Origin: an uncultured Bacilli bacterium
GTDB lineage: Bacteria; Bacillota_I; Bacilli_A; RF39; UBA660
Assembly: GCA_934132915.1 (NCBI GenBank)
Contig: CAKPAK010000041.1
Location: 1-15,559 of the forward strand
Direction: 5' to 3'
Length of the DNA: 15,559 bases
Part shown: positions 1 to 5,969 of the stretch, in pieces
How the letters are laid out: every line of letters starts with the position of its first letter
Numbering within the stretch: the stretch's first letter is position 1
Translations under genes and position numbers: made by a program
Notes under the pieces: generated by a model
The model's input: only the letters and a program-made list of their open reading frames with translations
What the model was told of the DNA's origin: nothing
Databases searched by the model: none

Positions 1-6
1 GATACT

Positions 7-51
7 AAAAAGCTCTCTAAAGCCTTTCAAAATAAGGGTTAGGGAGTTTTT
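7..51 (-). terminator. Hairpin terminator, probably bidirectional
   Basis: The two arms pair as five A:T pairs followed by CTCTCTAA against TTAGGGAG (one G:U), then CC/GG after a two-base bulge. T runs lie at both outer ends, so it could stop transcription in either direction. It would back up the hairpin at 99-132 for the minus-strand operon, or end a plus-strand gene lying left of the window. Confidence 0.5.
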
Positions 52-98
52 ATCCTTTAAAAAGTGTCAAAGATGAGCATCTCTCTTTAGAAAAGTCA

Positions 99-132
99 AT
101 GGAAAAAGTTTTATTTTTTGAACTTTTTCCAT
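99..132 (-). terminator. Hairpin at the end of the coiled-coil/DUF1292-like operon
   Basis: A perfect 12-bp inverted repeat (ATGGAAAAAGTT with AACTTTTTCCAT) encloses a 10-base loop. It starts about 20 bases after the stop codon of the small minus-strand gene. The T run that follows on the minus strand is short and broken (TTGACTTTTC), so termination may be incomplete and rely on the second hairpin at 7-51. Confidence 0.55.
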
Positions 133-152
133 CGTTTACTTATTATAAATTT

Positions 153-422
153 TTAAACTTCTTCGTTAATTTCTTCTCGTAATAATTTTAAGAAATCTTT
201 TGCCAGTTTTTGGGTAATTTCCTCTTCTGGTTCTTCAACTCTAGTTTCTTCATTTGAAGAGATTAATTCTACAATTTTTAAATTCTCCATGTCGGGTTCT
301 TCTTCCTGATCAACTGGAGCGAGTAGACAATAATCTTTATTGTTTTTTGTTAACATTTTCAAAACTGTGTATTCTACATCATCTTCTAAGGTAATAATGT
401 CGTATAATTCTATTTTTTTCAT
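153..422 (-). CDS. Small acidic DUF1292-like protein
   Basis: This 89-residue, very acidic protein has no membrane segment or signal peptide. Its N-terminal half (ITLEDDVEYTVLKML, then KDYCLLAPVDQEEEP) follows the beta-strand pattern of DUF1292/YrzB proteins of Firmicutes, whose function is not known. The C-terminal third is a Glu-rich helix. The ATG abuts the TAA of the upstream coiled-coil gene with no base between them, and a strong AGGAAGGAG site lies inside the last codons of that gene, so the two are almost surely co-transcribed and translationally coupled. That link suggests a shared function, but this is inference. The family assignment comes from pattern recognition and is moderate; the reading frame itself is secure. 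Confidence 0.6.
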   Translation of the reverse strand: MKKIELYDIITLEDDVEYTVLKMLTKNNKDYCLLAPVDQEEEPDMENLKIVELISSNEETRVEEPEEEITQKLAKDFLKLLREEINEEV

Positions 423-2981
423 TTACATACTCCTTCCTAATGTGTTTTCTGACACAATTTCATTGATGTTGTACCATCCTTCAGAAGCGGCTTTTCTTTC
501 CTCTTTGGTTAAAGTTTGCGTACCGTTGTAATTTTGTAAATATTTTTCCTTATTAGCAGTTAAAATACTTACAACTTCTCCACCTTCATTAATCAAATTT
601 TGTATTTCTTGGTTAGCATTATTATCTTCGGCATAAACAACATTCATTCCTTGATCGTTAACAATACCTACCCCAACGATAACTCTTTTAGGCATAGTTC
701 CAAAATATTGTGTTTTTCCATTTTCACCATAAAGTGCATCAAATTCATCGTCATAAATATTTCCCGCAACCGATACTTCACTTCCAATCCTAACATCATT
801 TCCTGATACAGATAAAGATTCAGGTTGCGTGTATTCTGAAGTTGTATTTATAGAATCCCCAACTGTAAATGTAGCATCAAAATTATCCGCAACATCATTA
901 GAAGGGACTGTTTGTATGTTATCATTTTGCATACTTTCCTCACTTACGTTTGAACCTGTAATTTTTTGTTCAGGAAGTTCATCATCGGTAATTTCTATAG
1001 ATTGAGGTTCTGTTTGGAAAGTTGTTTTAACATTTTGGTTTATCAAATCTGAACTATCGGTCTTTTGATCATCAACAGTTAAATCTACATATTCGGTTTC
1101 TGATGGAGATGTGATTTCCGTTTGTTTCTCCGTATCATAGTTTGTAAATATTTTAATAGCTTCTTCATTCGTGATTGGCTCACTACGTTTTGCATTTTTG
1201 CTATCATTTCTTTTAATCGCGCCGGTTGCAATCAAAACAAGAGTTACAGCAACAATTCCAATTCTCAATATTATTTTTTTTGCAATATTCTTTTTTGCTT
1301 TTCTTACATTTTTTACTTTTTTGGAAGGACGACGGTTCGCTTGTTCATGATGTGGTGTTTCCGAAGGAACAATCGTGGAAGTCGGAGTAGCATCAATAAC
1401 TGGTGGTGTTTCTACTTGTGGTTCTGGTTCAACGGGTGATGTTTCTACTTGTGGTTCTGGTTCAACGGGTGGAACAATAATTGCTCCTTCTTGATTATTT
1501 GTTGGATTATTTTCAGAATGGGAAGGAGATTGTGATTGAGTTGGTGTTGCTTCTGCTTGTTTTGAATATTTTCCAGCTGTTATTCGATTTGCAATATCAT
1601 CAATGGTTCCGTGAGAAGGTACTTCTTTTGAGCTTTGACTAGAATCCATGATATGATTAATATTGTTAATGATATTGTCAAATTTCTTACTTTGAAAAGC
1701 AAAATTAGGGGTTTCTAACTTTTCTTCTTCTGAAATTAATTTTTTATCCATTAATGGAATCGCGCCACCTTTGAAATTAATTACATTAACAACATTATTT
1801 CTCTTTTCAATTAATTGTTGAAGTTCCTGATTTTCTTCTCTATTTTCTTGATTAGCATAAGTAGCAATTTTATTGCTTAAATCAATATATTGATCTTGTA
1901 ATTCCTCTAAGGATAGATTTTTTAATTTCACTACTTCTGGTGGTAAAGTCCTTCCATTATCTTGTCTTTGTGCTAATTTTTCTTCTGTTTTTTCTAAAAA
2001 ATGAGAATCAGCTATCTCTTCAGAGTCAAGTGGATCCTCCTCCGTTTTTTCTTTATCTGTAATTGAGTTTTTTTCTTCTTGTGGGGGAGCTAGAATAATT
2101 TCATCTAATTTTGGTAAAACTTGAGAAGAAAACTTTTGTTCACTAGATATTTCTATTGAATTAAAAATGTCTTTGGGAAGAAATTTTTTATTTTCAAAAA
2201 TTTCGGCTTTTAATTTTTTTCTATCGGATTCAATCTCACTTTTTTCTTGTTCATCTCGGGCATTTATTGTATCTATTTCAGCAAGACGTTCTTCATTGTT
2301 TAAAATGATCTCATAACAATTCACTACTTGATTTGCCCTTAACAATTTTCCTCTTTCTCTTCTAACATGTCCTTTTAATGAAAGCAACTCTTGATTGTAT
2401 TCCTTTTCAGGAATTGTGCCATGAATTTGCTGTAATTTCTCTATTTCTTCTTCAAGATGCTTTATTTCACGATTTGCATCAATTATAGTTTTTCGATAAT
2501 CTTCTATATGTTTTAAAACTTGTTCGGTTGATTTCTTTTCTATTCCCGATTCTAAAGTGTCTGATTCTTCTAGTTCCGAAATACTAGTTTTTTCAGAAAT
2601 AGCTATTTGCATTTCTGAAGGTAGCAATTCCATGTTTTTATTTAAAAGTTCATGTAAATGTTCAATATCATTTTGAAGTTCTTTTTTTTCTTTTGGATCT
2701 CTTAACTCTAAAGCATTTAATTTTTCAATATCATTTAAATACATTTTTGCCATATGATATGCTTTAAGTACATGTTCTAAATTAACTTTTTTAGAAAGTA
2801 GACTATTTTTGTAATTTATTGCTTTCTCTTCCTCTGCTTTCCAACGATAATCATATTCATATTTACTAATTTTTTCTTTTTCAATTTGGAAATCTCTTAA
2901 ATCTCTGTCAATACTTTTTATTGCTTCATCAATATTTTTTAAATCATCTTGGTATCTTGTCAATATAGTTTTCTCGTCCAT
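423..2981 (-). CDS. Large coiled-coil protein with a single membrane segment
   Basis: I do not recognise a family for this 852-residue protein. Residues 1-260 are Glu/Lys-rich and predicted coiled coil, apparently built from two diverged copies of a unit of roughly 140 residues. Residues 260-500 are charged and low in complexity, and 505-527 hold two copies of an 11-residue Pro/Glu repeat (VEPEPQVETSP). A Lys/Arg-rich stretch (about 550-570) precedes one hydrophobic segment (about 571-588, IILRIGIVAVTLVLIATGAI), so the N-terminal part should be cytoplasmic and the last 260 residues outside. The outer part is Ser/Thr/Asp/Glu-rich and ends with a more ordered-looking block (about 765-852, containing KRVIVGVGIVNDQGMNVVYA). 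No LPXTG motif or catalytic motif is visible. I chose ATG 2981 over the ATG at 3011: GAGGTG lies 7 bases before it, and the nearer promoter would start transcription after 3011. A scaffold or envelope-linking role is only a guess. Confidence 0.8.
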   Translation of the reverse strand: MDEKTILTRYQDDLKNIDEAIKSIDRDLRDFQIEKEKISKYEYDYRWKAEEEKAINYKNSLLSKKVNLEHVLKAYHMAKMYLNDIEKLNALELRDPKEKKELQNDIEHLHELLNKNMELLPSEMQIAISEKTSISELEESDTLESGIEKKSTEQVLKHIEDYRKTIIDANREIKHLEEEIEKLQQIHGTIPEKEYNQELLSLKGHVRRERGKLLRANQVVNCYEIILNNEERLAEIDTINARDEQEKSEIESDRKKLKAEIFENKKFLPKDIFNSIEISSEQKFSSQVLPKLDEIILAPPQEEKNSITDKEKTEEDPLDSEEIADSHFLEKTEEKLAQRQDNGRTLPPEVVKLKNLSLEELQDQYIDLSNKIATYANQENREENQELQQLIEKRNNVVNVINFKGGAIPLMDKKLISEEEKLETPNFAFQSKKFDNIINNINHIMDSSQSSKEVPSHGTIDDIANRITAGKYSKQAEATPTQSQSPSHSENNPTNNQEGAIIVPPVEPEPQVETSPVEPEPQVETPPVIDATPTSTIVPSETPHHEQANRRPSKKVKNVRKAKKNIAKKIILRIGIVAVTLVLIATGAIKRNDSKNAKRSEPITNEEAIKIFTNYDTEKQTEITSPSETEYVDLTVDDQKTDSSDLINQNVKTTFQTEPQSIEITDDELPEQKITGSNVSEESMQNDNIQTVPSNDVADNFDATFTVGDSINTTSEYTQPESLSVSGNDVRIGSEVSVAGNIYDDEFDALYGENGKTQYFGTMPKRVIVGVGIVNDQGMNVVYAEDNNANQEIQNLINEGGEVVSILTANKEKYLQNYNGTQTLTKEERKAASEGWYNINEIVSENTLGRSM
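1408..1473 (-). repeat. Two tandem 33-bp units inside the coiled-coil gene
   Basis: Units at 1408-1440 and 1441-1473 are identical over the first 31 of 33 bases. They encode the Pro/Glu repeat VEPEPQVETSP/P just before the membrane segment. Such near-identity at DNA level points to a recent duplication, and copy number may vary between strains. Confidence 0.85.
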
Positions 2982-2988
2982 ACTATTC

Positions 2989-2994
2989 ACCTCT
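2989..2994 (-). promoter_or_regulatory. Ribosome binding site that sets the start of the coiled-coil gene
   Basis: GAGGTG on the minus strand lies 7 bases before ATG 2981. No comparable site precedes the ATG at 3011, which would add ten residues. Confidence 0.75.
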
Positions 2995-3001
2995 TGATAA
3001 G

Positions 3002-3030
3002 ATTTTAGCATAAAGTTTAAATTTATTCAA
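3002..3030 (-). promoter_or_regulatory. Proximal sigma-A promoter of the coiled-coil operon
   Basis: The -35 is TTGAAT (3030-3025), then a 17-bp spacer and the -10 TAAAAT (3007-3002) preceded by TGC, an extended -10. The start would fall near 2995, only about 14 bases before the start codon. Confidence 0.65.
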
Positions 3031-3042
3031 TTATTCTTTTAA

Positions 3043-3071
3043 AGTTTACAAAAAGTTTTTCATGATGTCAA
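3043..3071 (-). promoter_or_regulatory. Distal sigma-A promoter of the coiled-coil operon
   Basis: A perfect -35 TTGACA (3071-3066) is followed by a 17-bp spacer and the -10 TAAACT (3048-3043). The start would lie near 3036, giving a leader of about 55 bases. It stands upstream of, and in tandem with, the promoter at 3002-3030. Confidence 0.6.
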
Positions 3072-3216
3072 AGCATGATATTTTTTCTAATTTTGTTTAT
3101 TTTTTACTTCTGTTAGCATTGATTTATTCTCATACCTCTATCATATAAAAAGTTATGTGTAAATTTTTTCATTCTATTTATTTTTCAAAAGTTTAGATTT
3201 TTGTAGTAAAAATAAC

Positions 3217-3311
3217 TTTAGAGAATAGAATGCTATAGATAGTATATTAAAATCGGTTCTTTGAAATTTGGTATTCTCTAGCATCATCTCTAAATTTTAG
3301 GGGTGCTTTTT
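3217..3311 (+). ncRNA. Possible structured plus-strand RNA ending in a terminator
   Basis: TTTAGAGA (3217-3224) and ATGCTA (3230-3235) pair with TAGCAT (3279-3284) and TCTCTAAA (3287-3294). A competing stem, TAGAGAATA (3219-3227) with TATTCTCTA (3272-3280), uses the same bases. A third fold, AGCA and TCTCTAA (3280-3293) against TTAGGGG and TGCT (3297-3307), is followed by TTTT and looks like an intrinsic terminator. The element therefore resembles a small RNA or a regulatory leader. No plus-strand gene follows it, I find no convincing promoter, and it matches no RNA family I recognise. The inverted repeats are visible facts; calling it an RNA is inference. Confidence 0.3.
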
Positions 3312-3458
3312 ATTGTATTTTATCCTTTTCACATCCTAAAGAATACAAAAATTAAACTTTTTTTATAAAACTTTAACCTGGTATTAAATAACTTTATAAC
3401 ATTTTTTTACTAAGTTCATCGAATTTCAAAAAGTCTAAAAATTTAGATGTAATTTAAA

Positions 3459-3489
3459 CAAAAAAAAGAATCTGGTTATTGATTCTTTT
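3459..3489 (-). terminator. Intrinsic terminator after rplL
   Basis: On the minus strand AAAAGAATC (3489-3481) pairs perfectly with GATTCTTTT (3472-3464) across an 8-base loop, and the T run continues. It lies 12 bases after the rplL stop. It closes the rplJ-rplL unit, so the coiled-coil operon further on is transcribed separately. Confidence 0.85.
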
Positions 3490-3500
3490 CCAATGAATTA

Positions 3501-3869
3501 TTATTGTAATTCTACTGAAGCTCCAGCTTCTTCTAATTGAGCTTTTAATGCGTCTGCTTCTTCTTTTGCTACGCCTTCTTTAATTGCTCCACCATTATCA
3601 GCAATTTCTTTTGCTTCTTTTAATCCTAAACCAGTTACTTCTTTAATGATTTTGATTACTGGTAATTTGTTTGCTCCTGCTGCTGTTAATACAACATTAA
3701 CTTTAGAAGGACCAGTTTCTTCAGCTGCTGCAACTGGTGCTGCTGCTACTGCTACTGCGCTTGGATCTACTCCAAATTCCTCCTTCATTGCGTCTACTAA
3801 TTCTTTAATTTCAAGAATTGTCATTTCTTTTAATGAACTAATAAATTCATCTTTTGTTAATTTTGCCAT
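3501..3869 (-). CDS. rplL: 50S ribosomal protein L7/L12
   Basis: This 122-residue protein is the multi-copy acidic stalk protein of the large subunit, which recruits and stimulates translation GTPases. The N-terminal dimerisation helix region (1-30, [18 protein letters not shown]) is followed by an Ala/Pro-rich hinge (about 37-52). The conserved globular C-terminal domain includes [20 protein letters not shown] and the final [10 protein letters not shown]. Length and order are normal for the family. AAGGAGGAAT lies just before the ATG. It follows rplJ after a 28-base gap and is read with it from the promoter inside the end of rplA. rpoB, the usual next gene, is not downstream; the unit ends in a strong terminator. 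Confidence 0.98.
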   Translation of the reverse strand: MAKLTKDEFISSLKEMTILEIKELVDAMKEEFGVDPSAVAVAAAPVAAAEETGPSKVNVVLTAAGANKLPVIKIIKEVTGLGLKEAKEIADNGGAIKEGVAKEEADALKAQLEEAGASVELQ

Positions 3870-3896
3870 TATAAATTCCTCCTTATATTTTTATTA

Positions 3897-4391
3897 TTAA
3901 TTTTCTTCTTTTTCTTTTGAATATAAATCTAGACAGATAGATAAGTCTCTTACTGTACCAATTAATCCACCTGCTAACATTGTTAATAATCCTTCTCTTG
4001 ATGGGATTGCTGCATAAGAATTTAATTCTTCTACATTTGCAACTTTTCCTTCTACTACTCCAGCTTTTAATTCTAGTGCTTCATGATTTTTTGCAAATTC
4101 GCTAATAATTTTTACTGGGGCAAGTTCATCACTAGAGAATGAAATTGCTGTTGGTCCTTCTAGATAACTATCTAATTCTAAACCACTATCTGCAATCGCT
4201 CTTTTTGCTAAAGTATTTTTGTATACTTTATAGTCAGATCCTGATTCTCTTAAATTTCTTCTTAACTCAGTTACTTCTGATACTTTTAATCCACGAGGGT
4301 CAAATAAAACGATTGACTTTGCATTGGCGAATTTTTCTTTGATTTCGTCAATAACAACTTGTTTTTGTTCTAGGATTTTAGCATTGGCCAT
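3897..4391 (-). CDS. rplJ: 50S ribosomal protein L10
   Basis: This 164-residue protein anchors L7/L12 dimers to 23S rRNA and forms the base of the ribosomal stalk. The conserved N-terminal rRNA-binding domain is clear (VVIDEIKEKFANAKSIVLFD, then RGLKVSEVTELRRNLRE and YKVYKNTLAKRAI). The C-terminal helix that binds L7/L12 is represented by the tail from about residue 135 (GLLTMLAGGLIGTVRDLSIC onward). AGAAAGGAG precedes the ATG. The gene sits behind a structured leader (4392-4545) of the L10 leader type, by which L10-L7/L12 complex limits its own expression in Firmicutes. Confidence 0.97.
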   Translation of the reverse strand: MANAKILEQKQVVIDEIKEKFANAKSIVLFDPRGLKVSEVTELRRNLRESGSDYKVYKNTLAKRAIADSGLELDSYLEGPTAISFSSDELAPVKIISEFAKNHEALELKAGVVEGKVANVEELNSYAAIPSREGLLTMLAGGLIGTVRDLSICLDLYSKEKEEN

Positions 4392-4413
4392 CTATAACAA
4401 CTCCTTTCTGTTC

Positions 4414-4530
4414 TTTATGCCTTAAAAAATCTCTCAGAAAATACTTCCGAGAGATAAAAAGATTTATTTACTTTATTCCTCGGTAAGATGATTAAACACA
4501 TTTTTGTGTCCTTACTGTCTTGGGCATAAA
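4414..4530 (-). promoter_or_regulatory. L10 leader, autoregulatory attenuator of rplJ-rplL
   Basis: The leader carries the hallmarks of the Firmicutes L10 leader. TTTATGCC (4530-4523) starts it, followed by CAAGACAGTAAGG, the family's protein-binding region. A small hairpin ACACA/TGTGT (4509-4496) comes next, then TTACCGAGG. The closing partner GGCATAAA (4421-4414) pairs over its full 8 bases with TTTATGCC. A terminator stem, ATCTCTC/GAGAGAT (4455-4429), is followed by a T run. CCGAG (4483-4479) can instead pair with CTCGG (4451-4447), overlapping the 5' arm of the terminator, so it is a candidate antiterminator. In Bacillus the L10(L12)4 complex is known to act by transcription attenuation at such a leader; the same mechanism here is inference from the matching layout. 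Confidence 0.85.
4423..4455 (-). terminator. Attenuator terminator within the L10 leader
   Basis: A perfect 7-bp stem, ATCTCTC (4455-4449) with GAGAGAT (4435-4429), is followed on the minus strand by a T run at 4428-4423. It stands between the rplJ promoter and the rplJ start, where it can stop transcription when L10 complex is in excess. Confidence 0.75.
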
Positions 4531-4548
4531 TTTCTGATTACGCGTTAT

Positions 4549-4577
4549 ATTATATAATACTTAAATTTATTTGTCAA
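4549..4577 (-). promoter_or_regulatory. Perfect consensus sigma-A promoter of rplJ-rplL, inside the end of rplA
   Basis: TTGACA (4577-4572), a 17-bp spacer and TATAAT (4554-4549) match the consensus at all 12 positions. The -35 lies within the last rplA codons (Val-Asp-Lys) and the -10 just past its stop. The start near 4542-4546 opens the L10 leader. Confidence 0.9.
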
Positions 4578-5262
4578 CACTTGTTAAATCGATTTTTACT
4601 CCAGGTCCCATTGTAGATGAGATAGAGATATTTTTAACATAGTTTCCTTTAGATGAAGATGGTTTTGATTTAAGTATTACATCGATAAATGCTTTTAAAT
4701 TTTCTACTAATTTTGCATCTTCGAAACTAGTTTTTCCGAAAATACCATGAACGTTACCATAACTATCTGTTCTATAGTTTACTTTACCTTTTTGTGTTTC
4801 TTCTATTGCTTTTGCAACATCCGTAGTAACTGTACCTGTTTTAGGGTTAGGCATTAATCCTTTAGGTCCTAATAATTTACCAATTTTACCTAATTGAGGC
4901 ATCATTTCTGGAGTTGCGATGATAACATCAAAGTCAAACCAATTTTCTTTAGCAATTTTATCAATCATGTCAACATCTCCTACATAATCTGCTCCAGCAG
5001 CAGTAGCAGCTTTAGCTTGATCTCCTTTTGCTAATACTAAGATTTTTTTTGTTTTACCAGTTCCGTGTGGTAATACAACAGCTCCTCTTAATTGTTGGTC
5101 AGCTTTTTTTACATCTAGGTTTAAGTTCATTGCTACTTCTAGTGTTTCATCAAATTTAGAATTTGATGTTTTCTTTACTAATGCAACAGCTTCTTCTATA
5201 GAATAACTTTTATTTTTATCAACTTGTTCTAAGTTTGCAACATATCTCTTGCTCTTTTTCAT
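4567..5262 (-). CDS. rplA: 50S ribosomal protein L1
   Basis: This 231-residue protein of the L1 stalk binds 23S rRNA and guides deacylated tRNA out of the E site; in many bacteria it also represses its own mRNA. Conserved features include the N-terminal [20 protein letters not shown], the [12 protein letters not shown] segment (about 59-70), the central domain with [20 protein letters not shown] and NPKTGTVT (about 117-145), and the C-terminal [11 protein letters not shown]. Length is normal. AAAGGAGG stands directly before the ATG and abuts a hairpin that resembles an L1 binding site. It follows rplK by 76 bases and shares its promoter near 5901-5929. Confidence 0.98.
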   Translation of the reverse strand: MKKSKRYVANLEQVDKNKSYSIEEAVALVKKTSNSKFDETLEVAMNLNLDVKKADQQLRGAVVLPHGTGKTKKILVLAKGDQAKAATAAGADYVGDVDMIDKIAKENWFDFDVIIATPEMMPQLGKIGKLLGPKGLMPNPKTGTVTTDVAKAIEETQKGKVNYRTDSYGNVHGIFGKTSFEDAKLVENLKAFIDVILKSKPSSSKGNYVKNISISSTMGPGVKIDLTSVDK

Positions 5263-5277
5263 TTTTTTACCTCCTTT

Positions 5278-5308
5278 GTGGTTCGTGCGGACTTTAATCC
5301 TTCCACTT
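5278..5308 (-). promoter_or_regulatory. Candidate L1 binding hairpin on the rplA ribosome binding site
   Basis: On the minus strand AAGTGGAAGGA (5308-5298) faces CCGCACGAACCAC (5290-5278). GTGG pairs with CCAC and GGA with TCC, leaving a two-base side and a seven-base side between the stems, an asymmetric loop of the kind that L1 recognises. The 3' arm ends exactly where the AAAGGAGG site of rplA begins (5277). Protein bound here would block rplA translation. L1 repression through such sites is established in other bacteria; its use here is inference. Confidence 0.55.
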
Positions 5309-5309
5309 G

Positions 5310-5334
5310 ATAGGAATTAAATCCTATTCTAGGA
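5310..5334 (-). repeat. Overlapping TCCTA/TAGGA inverted repeats between rplK and rplA
   Basis: ATAGGA (5310-5315) can pair with TCCTAT (5322-5327), and TCCTA (5322-5326) can pair with TAGGA (5330-5334). The two stems exclude each other, so this spot may switch fold upstream of the L1-like hairpin. There is no T run, so it is not a terminator. Confidence 0.35.
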
Positions 5335-5338
5335 ATTA

Positions 5339-5758
5339 TTAATCTTTGATTTCGATTCCCATGTTACGAGCAGTTCCTTCTACAATTTTCATTGCAGAGT
5401 CAATATCGTAAGCATTTAAATCTGGCATTTTAGTTTCAGCAACTTCTTTTAATTGGTCACGAGTAATTATTGCAACAGTTTCTCCTTTTGTTGTTCCTTT
5501 TGCAACTTTAGCAACCTTCTTAAGTAAGAATGGTGCTGGTGGAGTTTTTAATACTAAGTCAAAGCTTCTATCGTCATAAATAGTAATTTCAACTGGTAAT
5601 ACATCTCCCATTTTGTCTTTTGATAAGTCATTAAATTTTGTACAAAATTCTTGTAAATTAATTCCTGCAGGTCCTAATACTGTTCCAACTGGTGGAGCAG
5701 GTGTAGCGCGTCCAGCAGGGATTTGTAATTTAATTTTCTTCGTAATTTCTTTTGCCAC
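5339..5758 (-). CDS. rplK: 50S ribosomal protein L11
   Basis: This 139-residue protein binds the GTPase-associated region of 23S rRNA and takes part in factor binding and in RelA-type stringent signalling. The family signature is plain: KKIKLQIPAGRATPAPPVG, then LGPAGINLQEFCTKFN, FDLVLKTPPAPFLLKK, and the C-terminal TKMPDLNAYDIDSAMKIVEG. I place the start at GTG 5758. The GTG nine bases upstream overlaps the AGGAGGTG ribosome binding site and would add a non-conserved Met-Phe-Phe, whereas GTG 5758 has normal spacing and gives the usual Met-Ala-Lys N-terminus. It heads the rplK-rplA unit with its own promoter and a structured leader. Confidence 0.97.
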   Translation of the reverse strand: MAKEITKKIKLQIPAGRATPAPPVGTVLGPAGINLQEFCTKFNDLSKDKMGDVLPVEITIYDDRSFDLVLKTPPAPFLLKKVAKVAKGTTKGETVAIITRDQLKEVAETKMPDLNAYDIDSAMKIVEGTARNMGIEIKD

Positions 5759-5797
5759 GAAAAACACCTCCTAATTAAATTTGTTATTTTTTCGCGA

Positions 5798-5872
5798 GTG
5801 GTTCAAACGGGTGGAAAAGTTAGATTCGGTAATTGTCCGCCCTCTTCTTTTTACTTTTCTCTCCTTCCACTT
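5798..5872 (-). promoter_or_regulatory. Second candidate L1 site, in the rplK leader
   Basis: The minus strand reads AAGTGGAAGGA (5872-5862) and, further on, CCGTTTGAACCAC (5810-5798). The same two blocks, with a variable triplet in the second, form the hairpin before rplA. Between them AAAAGT and ACTTTT can pair, as can CGG and CCG, giving one long interrupted hairpin. It lies about 26 bases before the rplK ribosome binding site. The match supports control of rplK-rplA by L1, as an inference. Confidence 0.5.
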
Positions 5873-5900
5873 ATTAAACCTAATACTTGCTGCGGTTATA

Positions 5901-5929
5901 ATCATAACATACTTTTTTTTCATTTTCAA
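5901..5929 (-). promoter_or_regulatory. Sigma-A promoter of rplK-rplA
   Basis: TTGAAA (5929-5924), a 17-bp spacer and TATGAT (5906-5901) match consensus at 10 of 12 positions. The start near 5894 gives a leader of about 135 bases that contains the L1-like motif. It separates rplK from nusG, which ends at 5970. Confidence 0.85.
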
Positions 5930-5969
5930 CTATTATTTGCTTTTATTTCAGTAAATACATGCCTTTTTA

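Larger units (their letters stand above)
3012..3458. other. AT-rich intergenic stretch without a convincing gene
   Basis: This part of the 519-base gap between the coiled-coil gene and rplL holds the two promoters at 3002-3071 and the inverted-repeat element at 3217-3311. In the remaining parts (about 3072-3216 and 3312-3458) I see no ORF with a ribosome binding site longer than about ten codons, no tRNA and no repeat array. A short self-complementary stretch near 3434-3447 (TCTAAA/TTTAGA) has a loop too small to be meaningful. Confidence 0.6.

Noticed and set aside
1..132. Repeat array or CRISPR fragment at the left end
   Set aside because: Only two unrelated hairpins are present; there are no regularly spaced identical repeats.
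3279..3311. T-box leader before a synthetase gene
   Set aside because: GGGGTGC looked suggestive, but the conserved T-box sequence is not there and no plus-strand gene follows.
3646..3900. Plus-strand ORF opposite rplL
   Set aside because: It is the reverse complement shadow of rplL with Ala-rich coding bias; no ribosome binding site and no protein-like features.
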